Position numbers and translations under genes: made by a program
Assembly (NCBI GenBank): GCA_900546915.1
Contig: UREY01000008.1
Span: forward strand, 1-64,000
Length of the DNA: 64,000 nucleotides
DNA from: an uncultured Eubacteriales bacterium
Lineage (GTDB): Bacteria > Bacillota > Clostridia > Oscillospirales > Oscillospiraceae
Direction of reading: 5' to 3'
Notes under the pieces: generated by a model
Seen by the model: the letters and a program-made list of their open reading frames with translations, nothing else
What the model was told of the DNA's origin: nothing
The model's database searches: none
Shown: positions 48,188-57,819 of the stretch, one piece after another
Layout of the letters: each line of letters opens with the position of its first letter
Position numbering within the stretch: position 1 is the stretch's first letter

Positions 48188-49069
48188 ATGGAGTTTTTTC
48201 ACATTGCGCTGCTGCAAATCGCCCCTTGCGACGGCTTGGCGGAGAATTTGGAAAAGGGGATCCGGTTTTGCAAACAGGCCAAGGCCATGGGGGCGGATCT
48301 CGCCCTGTTTCCGGAGATGTGGAGCAACGGATACCGCATTTACAACCGGCCGGTTGCCCAGTGGGCCGCAGAGGCCGTTCCCGCCGGGGGCGGCTTTGTG
48401 GGCGCCTTCCAGAGCCTGGCCAAGGAGCTGAACATGGCCGTGGGCATCACGCTGCTGGAACAGTACGAAGCGGCTCCCCGGAATACCCTGATTTTGTTCG
48501 ACCGGTTTGGAAAGCGGGCGTTCACCTATGCCAAGGTCCACACCTGCGATTTCGACGTGGAGCGGAACCTGACGCCCGGGGAGGATTTTTATGTCGCCTC
48601 CTTGGACACGGCCCGGGGCGAAATCAAGGTGGGCGCCATGATTTGCTACGACCGGGAATTCCCGGAGAGCGCCAGAATTTTGATGCTGAAGGGCGCGGAG
48701 CTGATTTTGGTTCCCAACGCCTGCCCCATGGAGATCAACCGCCTTTCCCAGCTTCGCGCCAGAGCCTTTGAGAATATGCTGGCCGTCGCGACCTGCAATT
48801 ATCCGGATTCGGTCCCGGATTGCAACGGCGGCTCCAGCGTATTCGACGGGGTGGCGTATCTTCCGGAGCAGGACGGCTCCCGGGATACCTGTATCCTGCA
48901 GGCCGGCGGCGAGGAGGGGATTTATCTGGCGCGGCTGGATTTGCAGCAGCTGCGCCGGTACCGCGAGACGGAGGTCCACGGCAATGCGTACCGGCGTCCG
49001 AAACGGTACGGCCTGCTGGTGGATACCCAGAGGCGGGAGCCCTTCCTCCGGCCGGATTACCGGGGGTAA
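48188..49069 (+). CDS. Carbon-nitrogen hydrolase (nitrilase superfamily)
   Basis: A 293-residue amidase-type enzyme. The catalytic triad is visible: Glu43 in FPEMWSNGY, Lys117 in YAKVHTCDF and Cys154 in ICYDREFPES. The second Glu (about 129-133, TPGEDF) is also in place. It hydrolyses a linear amide or carbamoyl compound; the substrate cannot be read, though the family includes N-carbamoylputrescine and omega-amidases. GGAGGACG precedes the ATG. Confidence 0.9.
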   Translation: MEFFHIALLQIAPCDGLAENLEKGIRFCKQAKAMGADLALFPEMWSNGYRIYNRPVAQWAAEAVPAGGGFVGAFQSLAKELNMAVGITLLEQYEAAPRNTLILFDRFGKRAFTYAKVHTCDFDVERNLTPGEDFYVASLDTARGEIKVGAMICYDREFPESARILMLKGAELILVPNACPMEINRLSQLRARAFENMLAVATCNYPDSVPDCNGGSSVFDGVAYLPEQDGSRDTCILQAGGEEGIYLARLDLQQLRRYRETEVHGNAYRRPKRYGLLVDTQRREPFLRPDYRG

Positions 49070-49119
49070 GGGGCGGGGGAGAGGCCCGTCGCGCTCTGCC
49101 GAGCCGGAGAAGATATGGC

Positions 49120-49148
49120 TTGAATCTATCCGGGGGATTTGGTATAAT
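49120..49148 (+). promoter_or_regulatory. Promoter of the gdpP operon
   Basis: TTGAAT (49120-49125) and a perfect TATAAT (49143-49148) with a 17-bp spacer, 55 bp before gdpP. Confidence 0.7.
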
Positions 49149-49203
49149 ATGTTCAACTTTTCGTCGATACAAGCTTAGGAAGCCGGGTAGAGGAGGGAGA
49201 TTT

Positions 49204-51180
49204 GTGAATAAAAAGCTGGGACGGCTGGCGGACCCCACCATGGGGCTGTATTTTGGGGTGCTGGCGGCGTTTGCTGTGGTCTCTTTTTTGCTGGATCAGC
49301 CGATTTTGGCAGCCGCCGAGGCCGGGGCGGGAGGACTGCTGTTCCTTTTTTACCGGCTGCGGAAAAACCACCGGAGCAAGGAGCTGGCCGCATACATCCA
49401 GTCGACCACCAACACGCTGGAGTCGGCGTCCAAGGGGGAAATGCCGCTGCCCATGGCCCTGATTCGCCTGGTGGACGGAGAGATCGTCTGGTCCAACCAG
49501 CGGTTCAATCAGGTCAGCGGCATGAAGCAGACGCTGTTTGAGCAGAAGGTCTCGGCCGTCTTGCCCGCCTTCACCACAGACTGGCTGGCGGCGGGCAAGA
49601 CGGAGTGCCCCTACGACCTGACCCTGCGGCAGCGGCGCTACCGGGTTTACGGCAGCACCTTTCATGCCGGGGGCGCGGGCAGCACGCTGCTGGGGACCAT
49701 TTATCTGGCGGATCTGACGGAGCTGTACCAGGTGCGGGACGAATACATCCGGTCCCGGCCGGTGGTGTCCATTATCTTGGTGGATAACTACGACGAGCTC
49801 ACCAAAAACCTGACCGAGAGCGCCATTTCCACCCTGAACGCCGAGCTGAATGAGGTCATCACCCGCTGCACGGAGGGCTATCACGGCCTGCTCCGCCTGC
49901 TGGAGCGCAACCGGTTTTTGTTTGTGTTTGAGCTGCGGGATTTAAAACGCTCCATAGAGAGCAAATTTCCTCTGCTGGAGGAGATCCGCCGGGTGGTCAG
50001 CCCCACCGGGGTGGCGGCTACCATCTCTCTGGGCATCGGCCGGGACGGCGCCAGCTTTGAAGAGAGCTATAATTTCGCCGCCCTCAGCATGGAGATGGCC
50101 CTGTCCCGGGGCGGCGACCAGGCGGTGATCAAGGACCGGTACAACTTCTCCTTTTACGGGGGCCGCACCAAGGAGACGGATCACCGCTCCAAGGTTCGCT
50201 CCCGGGTGACGGCCAATTCCCTGTCGGAGCTGATTGCCCAGTGCAGCCAGATTTTTGTCATGGGCCACAAAAACGCGGATTTGGACGCCGTGGGCGCGGC
50301 GGTGGGCATTTGCTGCCTGTGCCGGAAAAAGGGGAAGAAGGCCAAAATCGTCCTGGATCTGGAACAGAACGCGGCGGAAAAGCTCCTGGAGCAGCTGACG
50401 GCCACGCCGGAGTATGCCGATGCCTTCCTCTCCGGTCAGGATGCGCTGCTCCTGGCCGACGCCAAGAGCCTTTTGATCGTGGTGGATACCAACCGGCCGG
50501 ATCAGGTGGAGTGTAAGCCGCTGTTGGACGCCATTTCCAAGGTCTGCGTGGTGGATCACCACCGAAGAGCCGCGGATTATATCAATCCGGTGGTGGTCAA
50601 CCTCCACGAGCCCTACGCCTCCTCCGCCTCGGAGCTGGTGACGGAGCTGCTGCAGTATGCCGTGGAGGGGGCGGAGATTTTGCCCATGGAGGCCAGGGCG
50701 CTGCTGGCGGGCATTGTCCTGGACACCAAGAACTTCAACGTCCGCACAGGAGAGCGCACCTTTGAGGCGGCCGCCTTCCTCCGCCGGTTGGGAGCCGACA
50801 CGGTGGAGGTGAAAAAGCTGCTGCAAAACGATTTCCAGGCCACGTTGGCCCGGTATCAGATCATCAAGTCCGCCCGGCTCTACCGGGAACAGATTGCCAT
50901 CGCGGCGCTGAACGCCGGCACCAGCCGCCCCATTGCCGCCCAGGCGGCGGATGAATTGCTGAACATCCAGGGCATCCTGACCTCCTTTGTGCTGTATCCC
51001 AGCGACGGCCGGGTGATCATCTCCGCCCGGTCCATTGGAGAGGCGAACGTCCAGGTGATTCTGGAGCCTCTGGGCGGCGGCGGAAACGCCGCGACGGCCG
51101 GGGCCCAGATCCCCAATTGCGATGTGAAGACGGCGGTGGACCGGCTGGTTGCTTCCATTGATCAGTACTATGAAAATTAA
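49204..51180 (+). CDS. gdpP: Cyclic-di-AMP phosphodiesterase GdpP
   Basis: A 658-residue membrane enzyme that cuts c-di-AMP to pApA. It has two N-terminal membrane helices (about 15-50), a PAS-like domain, a degenerate GGDEF domain (RPVVSIILVDNYDEL), and DHH/DHHA1 domains. The DHH metal motifs are GHKNADLDAVGAA, VVDTNRPDQVE, CVVDHHRRAADY and the Asp of GIVLDTKNF. The C-terminus has the Gly-rich EPLGGGGNAATAGAQ. The GTG at 49204 follows GGAGGGAGA. It is in the standard gdpP-rplI-dnaB order. Confidence 0.95.
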   Translation: MNKKLGRLADPTMGLYFGVLAAFAVVSFLLDQPILAAAEAGAGGLLFLFYRLRKNHRSKELAAYIQSTTNTLESASKGEMPLPMALIRLVDGEIVWSNQRFNQVSGMKQTLFEQKVSAVLPAFTTDWLAAGKTECPYDLTLRQRRYRVYGSTFHAGGAGSTLLGTIYLADLTELYQVRDEYIRSRPVVSIILVDNYDELTKNLTESAISTLNAELNEVITRCTEGYHGLLRLLERNRFLFVFELRDLKRSIESKFPLLEEIRRVVSPTGVAATISLGIGRDGASFEESYNFAALSMEMALSRGGDQAVIKDRYNFSFYGGRTKETDHRSKVRSRVTANSLSELIAQCSQIFVMGHKNADLDAVGAAVGICCLCRKKGKKAKIVLDLEQNAAEKLLEQLTATPEYADAFLSGQDALLLADAKSLLIVVDTNRPDQVECKPLLDAISKVCVVDHHRRAADYINPVVVNLHEPYASSASELVTELLQYAVEGAEILPMEARALLAGIVLDTKNFNVRTGERTFEAAAFLRRLGADTVEVKKLLQNDFQATLARYQIIKSARLYREQIAIAALNAGTSRPIAAQAADELLNIQGILTSFVLYPSDGRVIISARSIGEANVQVILEPLGGGGNAATAGAQIPNCDVKTAVDRLVASIDQYYEN

Positions 51181-51270
51181 GACGGCTGCCGCGCCGGAAG
51201 TACGGGGCGCCCGCGGCGCGCTTTGCAGGACGCCCGGGGCCGCTGGAAACAGGAAAGGAGTTATCATATC

Positions 51271-51717
51271 ATGAAGGTTATTTTGCTGCAGGATGTCCGG
51301 GGAAAAGGGAAGAAGGGGCAGATGCTGGAGGTTTCGGACGGCTATGCCCGGAACTATATGCTGCCCAGAAAGATCGCCATGGAGGCGACGCCGGACGCCG
51401 TCAACACCATGCGGATGAACGACAAGGCCGCCCAGGAGCGCCAAAGCCGGGAGCGGGCGGAGGCGATGGAGCTGTCCAAACGGCTGAAGGCCATGACGCT
51501 GACGGTTTTTGCCAAGGGCGGCGGAGCGGGGCGGCTGTTCGGCTCCGTGACCAACCAGGAAATTGCAGATGCGCTGCAGAGCCAAGGGATCTCCCTGGAC
51601 AAGCGGAAGATTGTCATCGAGGAACCCATTAAGACCATCGGCACCTATACCGTCCGCTGCAAGCTGGGCTATGAGATTACGGCGGAGCTCACGGTGCAGA
51701 TTCAAGAAAAGAGCTGA
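51271..51717 (+). CDS. rplI: 50S ribosomal protein L9
   Basis: A 148-residue large-subunit protein. The N-terminal domain is diagnostic: [20 protein letters not shown] and [21 protein letters not shown] long connecting helix ([20 protein letters not shown]) and the C-terminal 23S-binding domain ([20 protein letters not shown]) follow. The ATG at 51271 lies after AAAGGAG. Stands between gdpP and dnaB, its usual place. Confidence 0.98.
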   Translation: MKVILLQDVRGKGKKGQMLEVSDGYARNYMLPRKIAMEATPDAVNTMRMNDKAAQERQSRERAEAMELSKRLKAMTLTVFAKGGGAGRLFGSVTNQEIADALQSQGISLDKRKIVIEEPIKTIGTYTVRCKLGYEITAELTVQIQEKS

Positions 51718-51748
51718 GATTTCCGGCGTCTGAAGGGAGGAAACGGCC

Positions 51749-53092
51749 ATGGCAGAGGCAGAGGAATTATGGAGCCGACAGGCGCCGCACTCCCTGGAGG
51801 CGGAGCAATCGGTTTTGGGCGCTATGCTGATCGACAGCCGCTGTGTGCCGGATGTGATCGGCCTGCTGAAACCGGAGGACTTTTATCTCCAGCAGAACCG
51901 GGAGATCTACGAGACGATTTACACCATGTTCCACTTCTCCCAGGTGATCGACCCGGTGACGGTGCTGGACAAGATGCAGGAGCGAGGGGTGTGGCAGGAG
52001 ACCTCCACGGAGTATATCAAGCAGCTCATGGAAATCACCCCCACCTCGGCCAACGCGGCCCGGTACGCCGCCATTGTCCGGGACAAGGCCCTGCTGCGTG
52101 CCCTGGCCACGGCCGCTTCGGAGATTTCCGAGACCGTCTATGAGGGAGTCGGCACGCCCTCGGAGATTCTGGAGTCGGCGGAGCGGAAGATTTACGCCTT
52201 GCGCAAGGGCGAGCGGGGCGAGAGCCTGGAGCCCATCGGCCTGGTGCTGCACAAGGTGTTCGACCGCCTCACGGAGCTGGCCCAGTCCGACAGCGAGATC
52301 CCGGGGCTTTCCACGGGCCTGGTGGACCTGGACCGGAAGATCAACGGACTCAACCGGTCGGATTTGCTCCTCATTGCCGCCCGGCCCGCCATGGGGAAGA
52401 CCTCCTTCGCTTTGAATATCGCCCTGCACGTGGCCAAAAAGTACCGGCAGACCGTGGCGTTTTTCTCTCTGGAGATGTCCCGGGAGCAGCTGGCCATGCG
52501 GCTGCTGTCCGGCGAGAGCTTTGTGGACAGCCAGAAAATGGCCACGGGCAAGCTCTCCGATGAGGAGTGGACCAAGCTGGCGGTGGCCTCCGCCGCGCTG
52601 AGCCAGACGGACATCCGGGTGGACGACAATCCGTCGATTACGGTGGCGGAGATGAACGCCAAGTGCCGCCGGTTGGACAACCTGGGCCTGGTGCTCATCG
52701 ACTACCTGCAGCTGATGACGGGGTCCGGCTACGGCCGCCCCGGAGAGAACCGGGTTACGGTGGTCTCCGAGATTTCCCGGGCGCTGAAAATCATGGCCAA
52801 GGAGCTCAATGTGCCGGTGATTTGCCTGAGCCAGCTCTCCCGCGCCAACGAGAGCCGACAGGACAAGCGGCCCATTCTCTCGGACCTGCGGGAGTCCGGC
52901 GCCATCGAGCAGGATGCAGACGAGGTGCTGTTTCTGTACCGGGACGACTATTACAATGAAAATTCCGAGGAGAAGAACGTGGCGGAGTGCATCGTTTCCA
53001 AAAACCGCCACGGAGAAACCGGCACGGTCAAGCTCCAGTGGCTGCCTCAGTACACCACCTTTGCCGACCGGGAGTGGAGGCATACCCCGTGA
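51749..53092 (+). CDS. dnaB: Replicative DNA helicase DnaB
   Basis: A 447-residue hexameric helicase that unwinds DNA at the replication fork. The N-terminal domain has [17 protein letters not shown]. The RecA-like domain has the Walker [15 protein letters not shown], then [16 protein letters not shown], Walker [10 protein letters not shown] and the arginine-containing [26 protein letters not shown] precedes the ATG. There is no intein, and length is usual. Confidence 0.97.
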   Translation: MAEAEELWSRQAPHSLEAEQSVLGAMLIDSRCVPDVIGLLKPEDFYLQQNREIYETIYTMFHFSQVIDPVTVLDKMQERGVWQETSTEYIKQLMEITPTSANAARYAAIVRDKALLRALATAASEISETVYEGVGTPSEILESAERKIYALRKGERGESLEPIGLVLHKVFDRLTELAQSDSEIPGLSTGLVDLDRKINGLNRSDLLLIAARPAMGKTSFALNIALHVAKKYRQTVAFFSLEMSREQLAMRLLSGESFVDSQKMATGKLSDEEWTKLAVASAALSQTDIRVDDNPSITVAEMNAKCRRLDNLGLVLIDYLQLMTGSGYGRPGENRVTVVSEISRALKIMAKELNVPVICLSQLSRANESRQDKRPILSDLRESGAIEQDADEVLFLYRDDYYNENSEEKNVAECIVSKNRHGETGTVKLQWLPQYTTFADREWRHTP

Positions 53093-53137
53093 GGGCTGCC
53101 GGTATGGGGCTGCGGCCCTTTGCGGGGAGGGCTTGCT

Positions 53138-54469
53138 ATGACGTTTGAACATCGCGTGTTATCCTTTTGCCGGGAACAGGGCCTTCTGGAGCGGGGCAGC
53201 CGGGTGATTTGCGCGGTCTCCGGGGGGGCGGATTCCATGGCCCTGGTGTGGTGCCTGTATTTGCTGCGGGAGCCTCTGGAGCTTACCATTTCCGCCGCCC
53301 ATTTCAACCACGGGCTGCGGGGCGGGGAATCCGACCGGGACGAGGAATTCGTCCGCCGGTTTTGCGCCGACTACGGGATTGGCCTGACGGTGGGCCGCGG
53401 ACAAATCCGGGCGCAGGGCCGGGGACTGGAGGATGCCGCCCGCCGGGCCAGGTACGCTTTTTTGGAGGGCCTGGAGCCTGGGGCCCGGATTGCCACCGCC
53501 CACACGGCGGACGATAACGCGGAGACGGTGCTGCTCCATCTTTTGCGCGGCGCCGGACTCCGGGGCCTGGGCGGCATCGCCCCCAGCCGGGGCCGGGTGA
53601 TCCGGCCCATGCTGTCGGTCACCCGCCGGGAGGTGGAGGAGTTCTTGGCCCGGTGGAGCGTGCCCCATGTGGAGGACAGCACCAACGGGCGGCCGGACTT
53701 TTTGCGCAACCGGATCCGGAGCGAGGTTGTGCCGGTTTTGCGCCGGGAGAATCCCCAGTTTGTCCAAAACTGCAGCCGGATGGCGCTGACCCTGCGGCAG
53801 GACCAGGCGCTGCTGGACGGGATGACTCTGGACGCCCTGGCGTCGCTTCGGGACGAAGAAGGGCTGGACTGCCCGGGGCTTTCGGCCCTGCCGCCCGGGC
53901 TGCGCAGCCGGGTTCTGGCGGAGTTTTTGCAGGAATGCGGCGTGCCGGAGCCGGAGTCGGTCCACCTGCGCCGGGCCGAGGCCTTGGCCCGCTCCCGCCG
54001 CCCGGCCGCCTGGGCCTCCTTTCCCGGGGGGGTCTGCTTGGGGCGGCGGTATGAGAAGCTGGCGCCCATGAAGCCGGAACCGGCCCTTCGGGAGACGGCG
54101 CTGGCGGTTCCCGGGGTCACGCGGACTGCGGACTGGGAGATCCGCTGCAGGCTGCTGCCGGAGGGAGAAAAAATTCAAAATACACCGTTCACATTTGCGG
54201 TTGCCTGTGATACAATTACAAAATCTACCTTGGTGCTCCGGTCTCGCCGGGCCGGGGACTCCCTCCGCCTGCCCGCCGGGCATCGGAGCCTGCGCCGCCT
54301 GCTGATGGACCGGAAGGTCCCGGCGCAGCTCCGGGACGCCGTGCCGGTGGTGGCCGACGGCGCGCAGGTCCTGGCGGTGGGCGGCATCGGCGTCAATTTG
54401 GATTTTGCCGCCCCCGCCGGGGGACCGGCGTGGGAAATCAGCCTGACTAATTTAAAGAGAAAGAGGTAA
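53138..54469 (+). CDS. tilS: tRNA(Ile)-lysidine synthase TilS
   Basis: A 443-residue enzyme that attaches lysine to the wobble cytidine of tRNA-Ile(CAU). The ATP-pyrophosphatase loop is AVSGGADSMAL; the family motifs HFNHGLRG, TAHTADDNAETVLLHLLRG and SVTRREVEEFL, with RNRIRSEVVPVL, follow. The C-terminal TilS domain (VLRSRRAGDSLRLPAGHRSL, LLMDRKVPAQLRD) is complete. The ATG at 53138 follows GGGGAGG. The stretch at 54170-54225 is AT-rich and holds a promoter-like sequence. Confidence 0.95.
   Translation: MTFEHRVLSFCREQGLLERGSRVICAVSGGADSMALVWCLYLLREPLELTISAAHFNHGLRGGESDRDEEFVRRFCADYGIGLTVGRGQIRAQGRGLEDAARRARYAFLEGLEPGARIATAHTADDNAETVLLHLLRGAGLRGLGGIAPSRGRVIRPMLSVTRREVEEFLARWSVPHVEDSTNGRPDFLRNRIRSEVVPVLRRENPQFVQNCSRMALTLRQDQALLDGMTLDALASLRDEEGLDCPGLSALPPGLRSRVLAEFLQECGVPEPESVHLRRAEALARSRRPAAWASFPGGVCLGRRYEKLAPMKPEPALRETALAVPGVTRTADWEIRCRLLPEGEKIQNTPFTFAVACDTITKSTLVLRSRRAGDSLRLPAGHRSLRRLLMDRKVPAQLRDAVPVVADGAQVLAVGGIGVNLDFAAPAGGPAWEISLTNLKRKR
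54188..54216 (+). promoter_or_regulatory. Possible internal promoter for hpt-ftsH
   Basis: TTCACA (54188-54193) and TACAAT (54211-54216) are 17 bp apart inside the tilS coding region. It lies in an AT-rich patch of an otherwise GC-rich gene, 260 bp before hpt. Confidence 0.4.
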
Positions 54470-54475
54470 TCCGCT

Positions 54476-55015
54476 ATGCACAGTGCCATAGAGCGCATTC
54501 TCCTGTCCGAGGACCAGATCAAGGCCCGCATTGCTGAGCTGGGCCGGGAGCTGACGGCCGATTACGCCGGGAAAAACCCCATTTTCATCGGCGTGCTCAA
54601 GGGCGTCGTGATGTTTTTTGCCGACATGATCCGGGCGATCCCCCTGGATTGCCAGATTGACTTTATGGCCGTGTCCTCCTATGGCGGCGGGACGCAGTCC
54701 TCCGGGAAAATCCGGATTCAAAAGGACATTTCCGTCGACCTGGCGGGGCGGCATGTGGTGATTCTGGAGGACATTCTGGACTCCGGCCTGACCCTGAGCC
54801 ATACGGCGGCGTATTTGAAGACCAAGGGCCCCGCCTCCCTGAAGATCTGCACTCTGCTGGATAAGCCGGACCGGCGGAAGGCGGAGGTGCAGGCGGATTA
54901 TGTCGGCTTCACCATACCCAACCTGTTTGTGGTGGGCTATGGCCTGGATTTTGATGAAAACTACCGGAATCTGCCCTATGTGGGCGTTTTGAAGCCGGAA
55001 GCATACATGAAATAA
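54476..55015 (+). CDS. hpt: Hypoxanthine phosphoribosyltransferase
   Basis: A 179-residue purine salvage enzyme joining hypoxanthine or guanine to PRPP. The motifs are FIGVLKGVVMFFADMI, MAVSSYGGGTQSSGKI, the PRPP loop VVILEDILDSGLTLSHTAAY, and LLDKPDRRKAEVQADYVGF with GYGLDFDENYRNLPYVGVL. It lies 6 bp after tilS and 18 bp before ftsH, the classic Firmicute trio. Confidence 0.97.
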   Translation: MHSAIERILLSEDQIKARIAELGRELTADYAGKNPIFIGVLKGVVMFFADMIRAIPLDCQIDFMAVSSYGGGTQSSGKIRIQKDISVDLAGRHVVILEDILDSGLTLSHTAAYLKTKGPASLKICTLLDKPDRRKAEVQADYVGFTIPNLFVVGYGLDFDENYRNLPYVGVLKPEAYMK

Positions 55016-55033
55016 TCAAAGGAGACTACCTCA

Positions 55034-56893
55034 TTGAACGAAAAACGAACCCCTGGCTTTGTGCCCGTCTTAATTCTGGTGGTGCTGGTTCTGGTTTTGG
55101 GGAGCTGGCTGATGCGGGCTTTGCGCCCTGTGGGCCTGCCCTATTCCCAGGTATTGGAGCAGTTTGAGCAGGAGAATGTCCGCAGCTTCTTGGTAAAAGA
55201 CGGCGTTTTACAGCTGGAGCTTTACCGTCCCTTATACGGGGAGTCCAGCGCGATTGCCTATTTAGACGACACCGACGCCTTCCGCCGGGACACGGCGGAG
55301 CTGGTGGACCTGCAAGCCCAAAGCGGCGTGCTGGTGGAATATGATTTTCAACCGGATACCCAGGCGGGCATTCTGGAAAAGGCCGCGCCCTATTTTCTGG
55401 CCGGTCTGCTCCTGCTTGTGATCTGGGTGGTGCTCAGCTCCAGAGCCGGGGCCGGGAACGGCCTGTCCGGCTTTACCAAGGCCCGGGTGCATCTGGGCGC
55501 GGCGGGAAAACCGGTCACGTTCCGGGACGTGGCGGGCGCCGACGAAGAGAAGGCGGAGCTGCAGGAAATTGTGGACTTCCTCCGGGACCCCGGTCAATTC
55601 GACCGGATGGGCGCCAAGGTGCCCAAGGGCGTCCTGCTGATCGGCCCGCCGGGTACGGGCAAAACCCTTTTGGCCCGGGCGGTGGCCGGAGAGGCCGGGG
55701 TCACCTTCCTGTCCATCTCCGGTTCCGATTTCATGGAGCTGTATGTGGGCGTAGGCGCCAGCCGGGTCAGAGACCTGTTCGACCAGGCGAAGAAAATGGC
55801 CCCGTCCATTATTTTCATCGATGAGATCGACGCGGTGGGCCGCCAGAGAGGGGCCGGCTTGGGCGGAGGCCACGACGAGCGGGAGCAGACCCTCAACCAG
55901 CTGCTGGTGGAGATGGACGGCTTCCGGAAAAATGAAGGCGTCATTGTCATGGCGGCCACCAACCGGCAGGACATTCTGGACCCGGCGCTCCTGCGCCCGG
56001 GCCGGTTTGACCGGCAGATCTATGTGGGCGCGCCGGACGCCCAGGGGCGGCAGGACATTCTCAAAATCCACGCCCGGGACAAACGGCTGGACGGCGGGGT
56101 GGACCTGCGCTCCGTCGCGCTGGCTACCGCCGGGTTTACCGGCGCGGATCTGGAGAATCTGCTGAATGAGGCGGCGATTCTGGCGGTCCGGGCCAAGCAA
56201 CCGGCGATCACCATGGGGCATTTGAACGAGGCCATGATGAAGATCATCGCAGGTCCCCAGAAGAGAAGCCGGAAGCAGCTGGCCCGGGACCTTCGGATTA
56301 CCGCCGTCCACGAGGCGGGGCATGCCGTGGCGATGTATTTCCTGCCCAATCACGACCCCGTGCATCAGATCACCATCATTCCCCGGGGCCGGGCCGCCGG
56401 TATGACCGTCAGCCTGCCGGAGGAGGAATCCAGTCACCTGACCCGCAATGAGATGTATGAGGACATTGTGGCCGGTCTGGGCGGCCGGGTGGCGGAGGCG
56501 CTGTTCTGCCAGGATATCTCCACAGGCGCTTCCCATGACATTCGCCGGGTGACGCAGCTGGCCCGGGACATGGTGGCCAAGTACGGGATGAGCGAAAAGA
56601 TCGGACCCATTGCCTACGCCGGTGACGAGGAGGTTTTCCTCGGCCGGGACTTTGAGAAGACCAAGTCCTACTCCGAGCAAGTGGCGGGCCTGTTGGACGG
56701 AGAGGTGAGAGCCATCATCGACCGGGCTTACAACCAGTGCGCCAAGCTCTTGCAGGAGAACCGGGAAAAGCTCCTGCAGGTGGCGGACTTCCTGCTGGCC
56801 CATGAGACGATGTCGGGCGCCCAGTTCAAAGCCTGTATGGAAGGGCGGGAAATCGACCCGGACGACCGGGGCTCCCTGTTTGAGCCGGTGTAA
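55034..56893 (+). CDS. ftsH: ATP-dependent membrane zinc protease FtsH
   Basis: A 619-residue protease. Two membrane helices (about 9-28 and 117-137) flank an outer loop. The AAA domain has Walker A GPPGTGKT, Walker [12 protein letters not shown], the pore motif and the second region [15 protein letters not shown]. The protease domain has [11 protein letters not shown] and the third zinc ligand Asp in the [10 protein letters not shown] loop. It removes damaged membrane proteins and some regulators. It uses a TTG start with AAAGGAG 9 bp upstream; no other start fits. Confidence 0.96.
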   Translation: MNEKRTPGFVPVLILVVLVLVLGSWLMRALRPVGLPYSQVLEQFEQENVRSFLVKDGVLQLELYRPLYGESSAIAYLDDTDAFRRDTAELVDLQAQSGVLVEYDFQPDTQAGILEKAAPYFLAGLLLLVIWVVLSSRAGAGNGLSGFTKARVHLGAAGKPVTFRDVAGADEEKAELQEIVDFLRDPGQFDRMGAKVPKGVLLIGPPGTGKTLLARAVAGEAGVTFLSISGSDFMELYVGVGASRVRDLFDQAKKMAPSIIFIDEIDAVGRQRGAGLGGGHDEREQTLNQLLVEMDGFRKNEGVIVMAATNRQDILDPALLRPGRFDRQIYVGAPDAQGRQDILKIHARDKRLDGGVDLRSVALATAGFTGADLENLLNEAAILAVRAKQPAITMGHLNEAMMKIIAGPQKRSRKQLARDLRITAVHEAGHAVAMYFLPNHDPVHQITIIPRGRAAGMTVSLPEEESSHLTRNEMYEDIVAGLGGRVAEALFCQDISTGASHDIRRVTQLARDMVAKYGMSEKIGPIAYAGDEEVFLGRDFEKTKSYSEQVAGLLDGEVRAIIDRAYNQCAKLLQENREKLLQVADFLLAHETMSGAQFKACMEGREIDPDDRGSLFEPV

Positions 56894-56906
56894 AAACTCC
56901 CAAAAT

Positions 56907-56955
56907 CCCACAGCGTGGCGCCAAGCGATCCGGGTCTGCCGTGCTGTGGGTTTTT
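56907..56955 (+). terminator. Terminator after ftsH
   Basis: CCCACAGC (56907-56914) pairs with GCTGTGGG (56943-56950), followed by TTTTT. The 28-nt loop is large, so strength is uncertain. Confidence 0.65.
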
Positions 56956-57025
56956 GCACCGGCGCCGGGCGGCGGCGTGCCCTTGGCCCGGGCGGGCGTT
57001 TGACTTTTGCGGAAAGGGGAATGCC

Positions 57026-57796
57026 GTGAAATACGGAAAGGCTTTTTTCGGCAGCAAATGGCCCTGCTTGCTCCTGACGGCGGCTGTGGGGCTGATGTTC
57101 TGGTTTTTCTGGCCTGCTTACCGGTATACGGCGCTGATTTTTTGGGCGGTTGCAGGCACGGTTGGGGTTTACGACCTGCTGGCGCTTCTGAGCCGACGGC
57201 ATCCCCGCTTGGCAGGCCGCCTCCGCCGGATGACCACCGCCTGCCTCTGCCTGGTCCTGTCGGCCATGGCTGTGACGGAGGGGTGGATTCTCTCCGGATT
57301 TCGGGGCGCGGAGGATCCGGCTTGCGCCTATGTGGTGGTCCTGGGGGCGGGGGTTCATGGGACGGAGCCCTCCCGCTCTCTCACCGAGCGGCTGGAGGCG
57401 GCGCTGGACTATCTCCGGACCTACCCGGAGGCCCAATGCATCGTCACCGGCGGGCAGGGCGGCGGAGAGAACATCACGGAGGCGCTGTGCATGTTTACCT
57501 GGCTGACGGACCGGGGAATCGAGCCGGAGCGCATCTGGCAGGAGCCCCGGGCCGAGTCCACCCGGGAGAATCTGCAATTTTCTCTGGCGCTGATTGAGGA
57601 GAAAACCGGCCGTCGGCCCCGGGAGATTGCGGTGGTCTCCAGCGAGTATCATTTGTTTCGCGCCTCCTGCATGGCCCGTTCTCAGGGGGTTTCCATGCTG
57701 GGGGTTCCCGCCGCCACCTATCCCCCGGCCCTGCGGGTTCATTACGCGTTCCGGGAGATTTTCGGCCTTTGGCTCTTCCTGCTGCTGGGCAGATAA
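57026..57796 (+). CDS. YdcF/SanA-like DUF218 membrane protein
   Basis: A 256-residue protein with three N-terminal membrane helices and a DUF218 domain. The domain shows YVVVLGAGVHGTEPSRSLTE, RLEAALDYL, IVTGGQGGGENITEA, IWQEPRAESTRENLQFSLAL and VSSEYHLFRASCMARSQG. DUF218 proteins are linked to envelope and vancomycin-sensitivity phenotypes in other bacteria; the reaction is unknown. The GTG at 57026 follows GGAAAGGGG; the nearby ATG at 57021 is out of frame and stops after two codons. Confidence 0.85.
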   Translation: MKYGKAFFGSKWPCLLLTAAVGLMFWFFWPAYRYTALIFWAVAGTVGVYDLLALLSRRHPRLAGRLRRMTTACLCLVLSAMAVTEGWILSGFRGAEDPACAYVVVLGAGVHGTEPSRSLTERLEAALDYLRTYPEAQCIVTGGQGGGENITEALCMFTWLTDRGIEPERIWQEPRAESTRENLQFSLALIEEKTGRRPREIAVVSSEYHLFRASCMARSQGVSMLGVPAATYPPALRVHYAFREIFGLWLFLLLGR

Positions 57797-57819
57797 ATTA
57801 TGAAAAAGGAGAACTTCAT

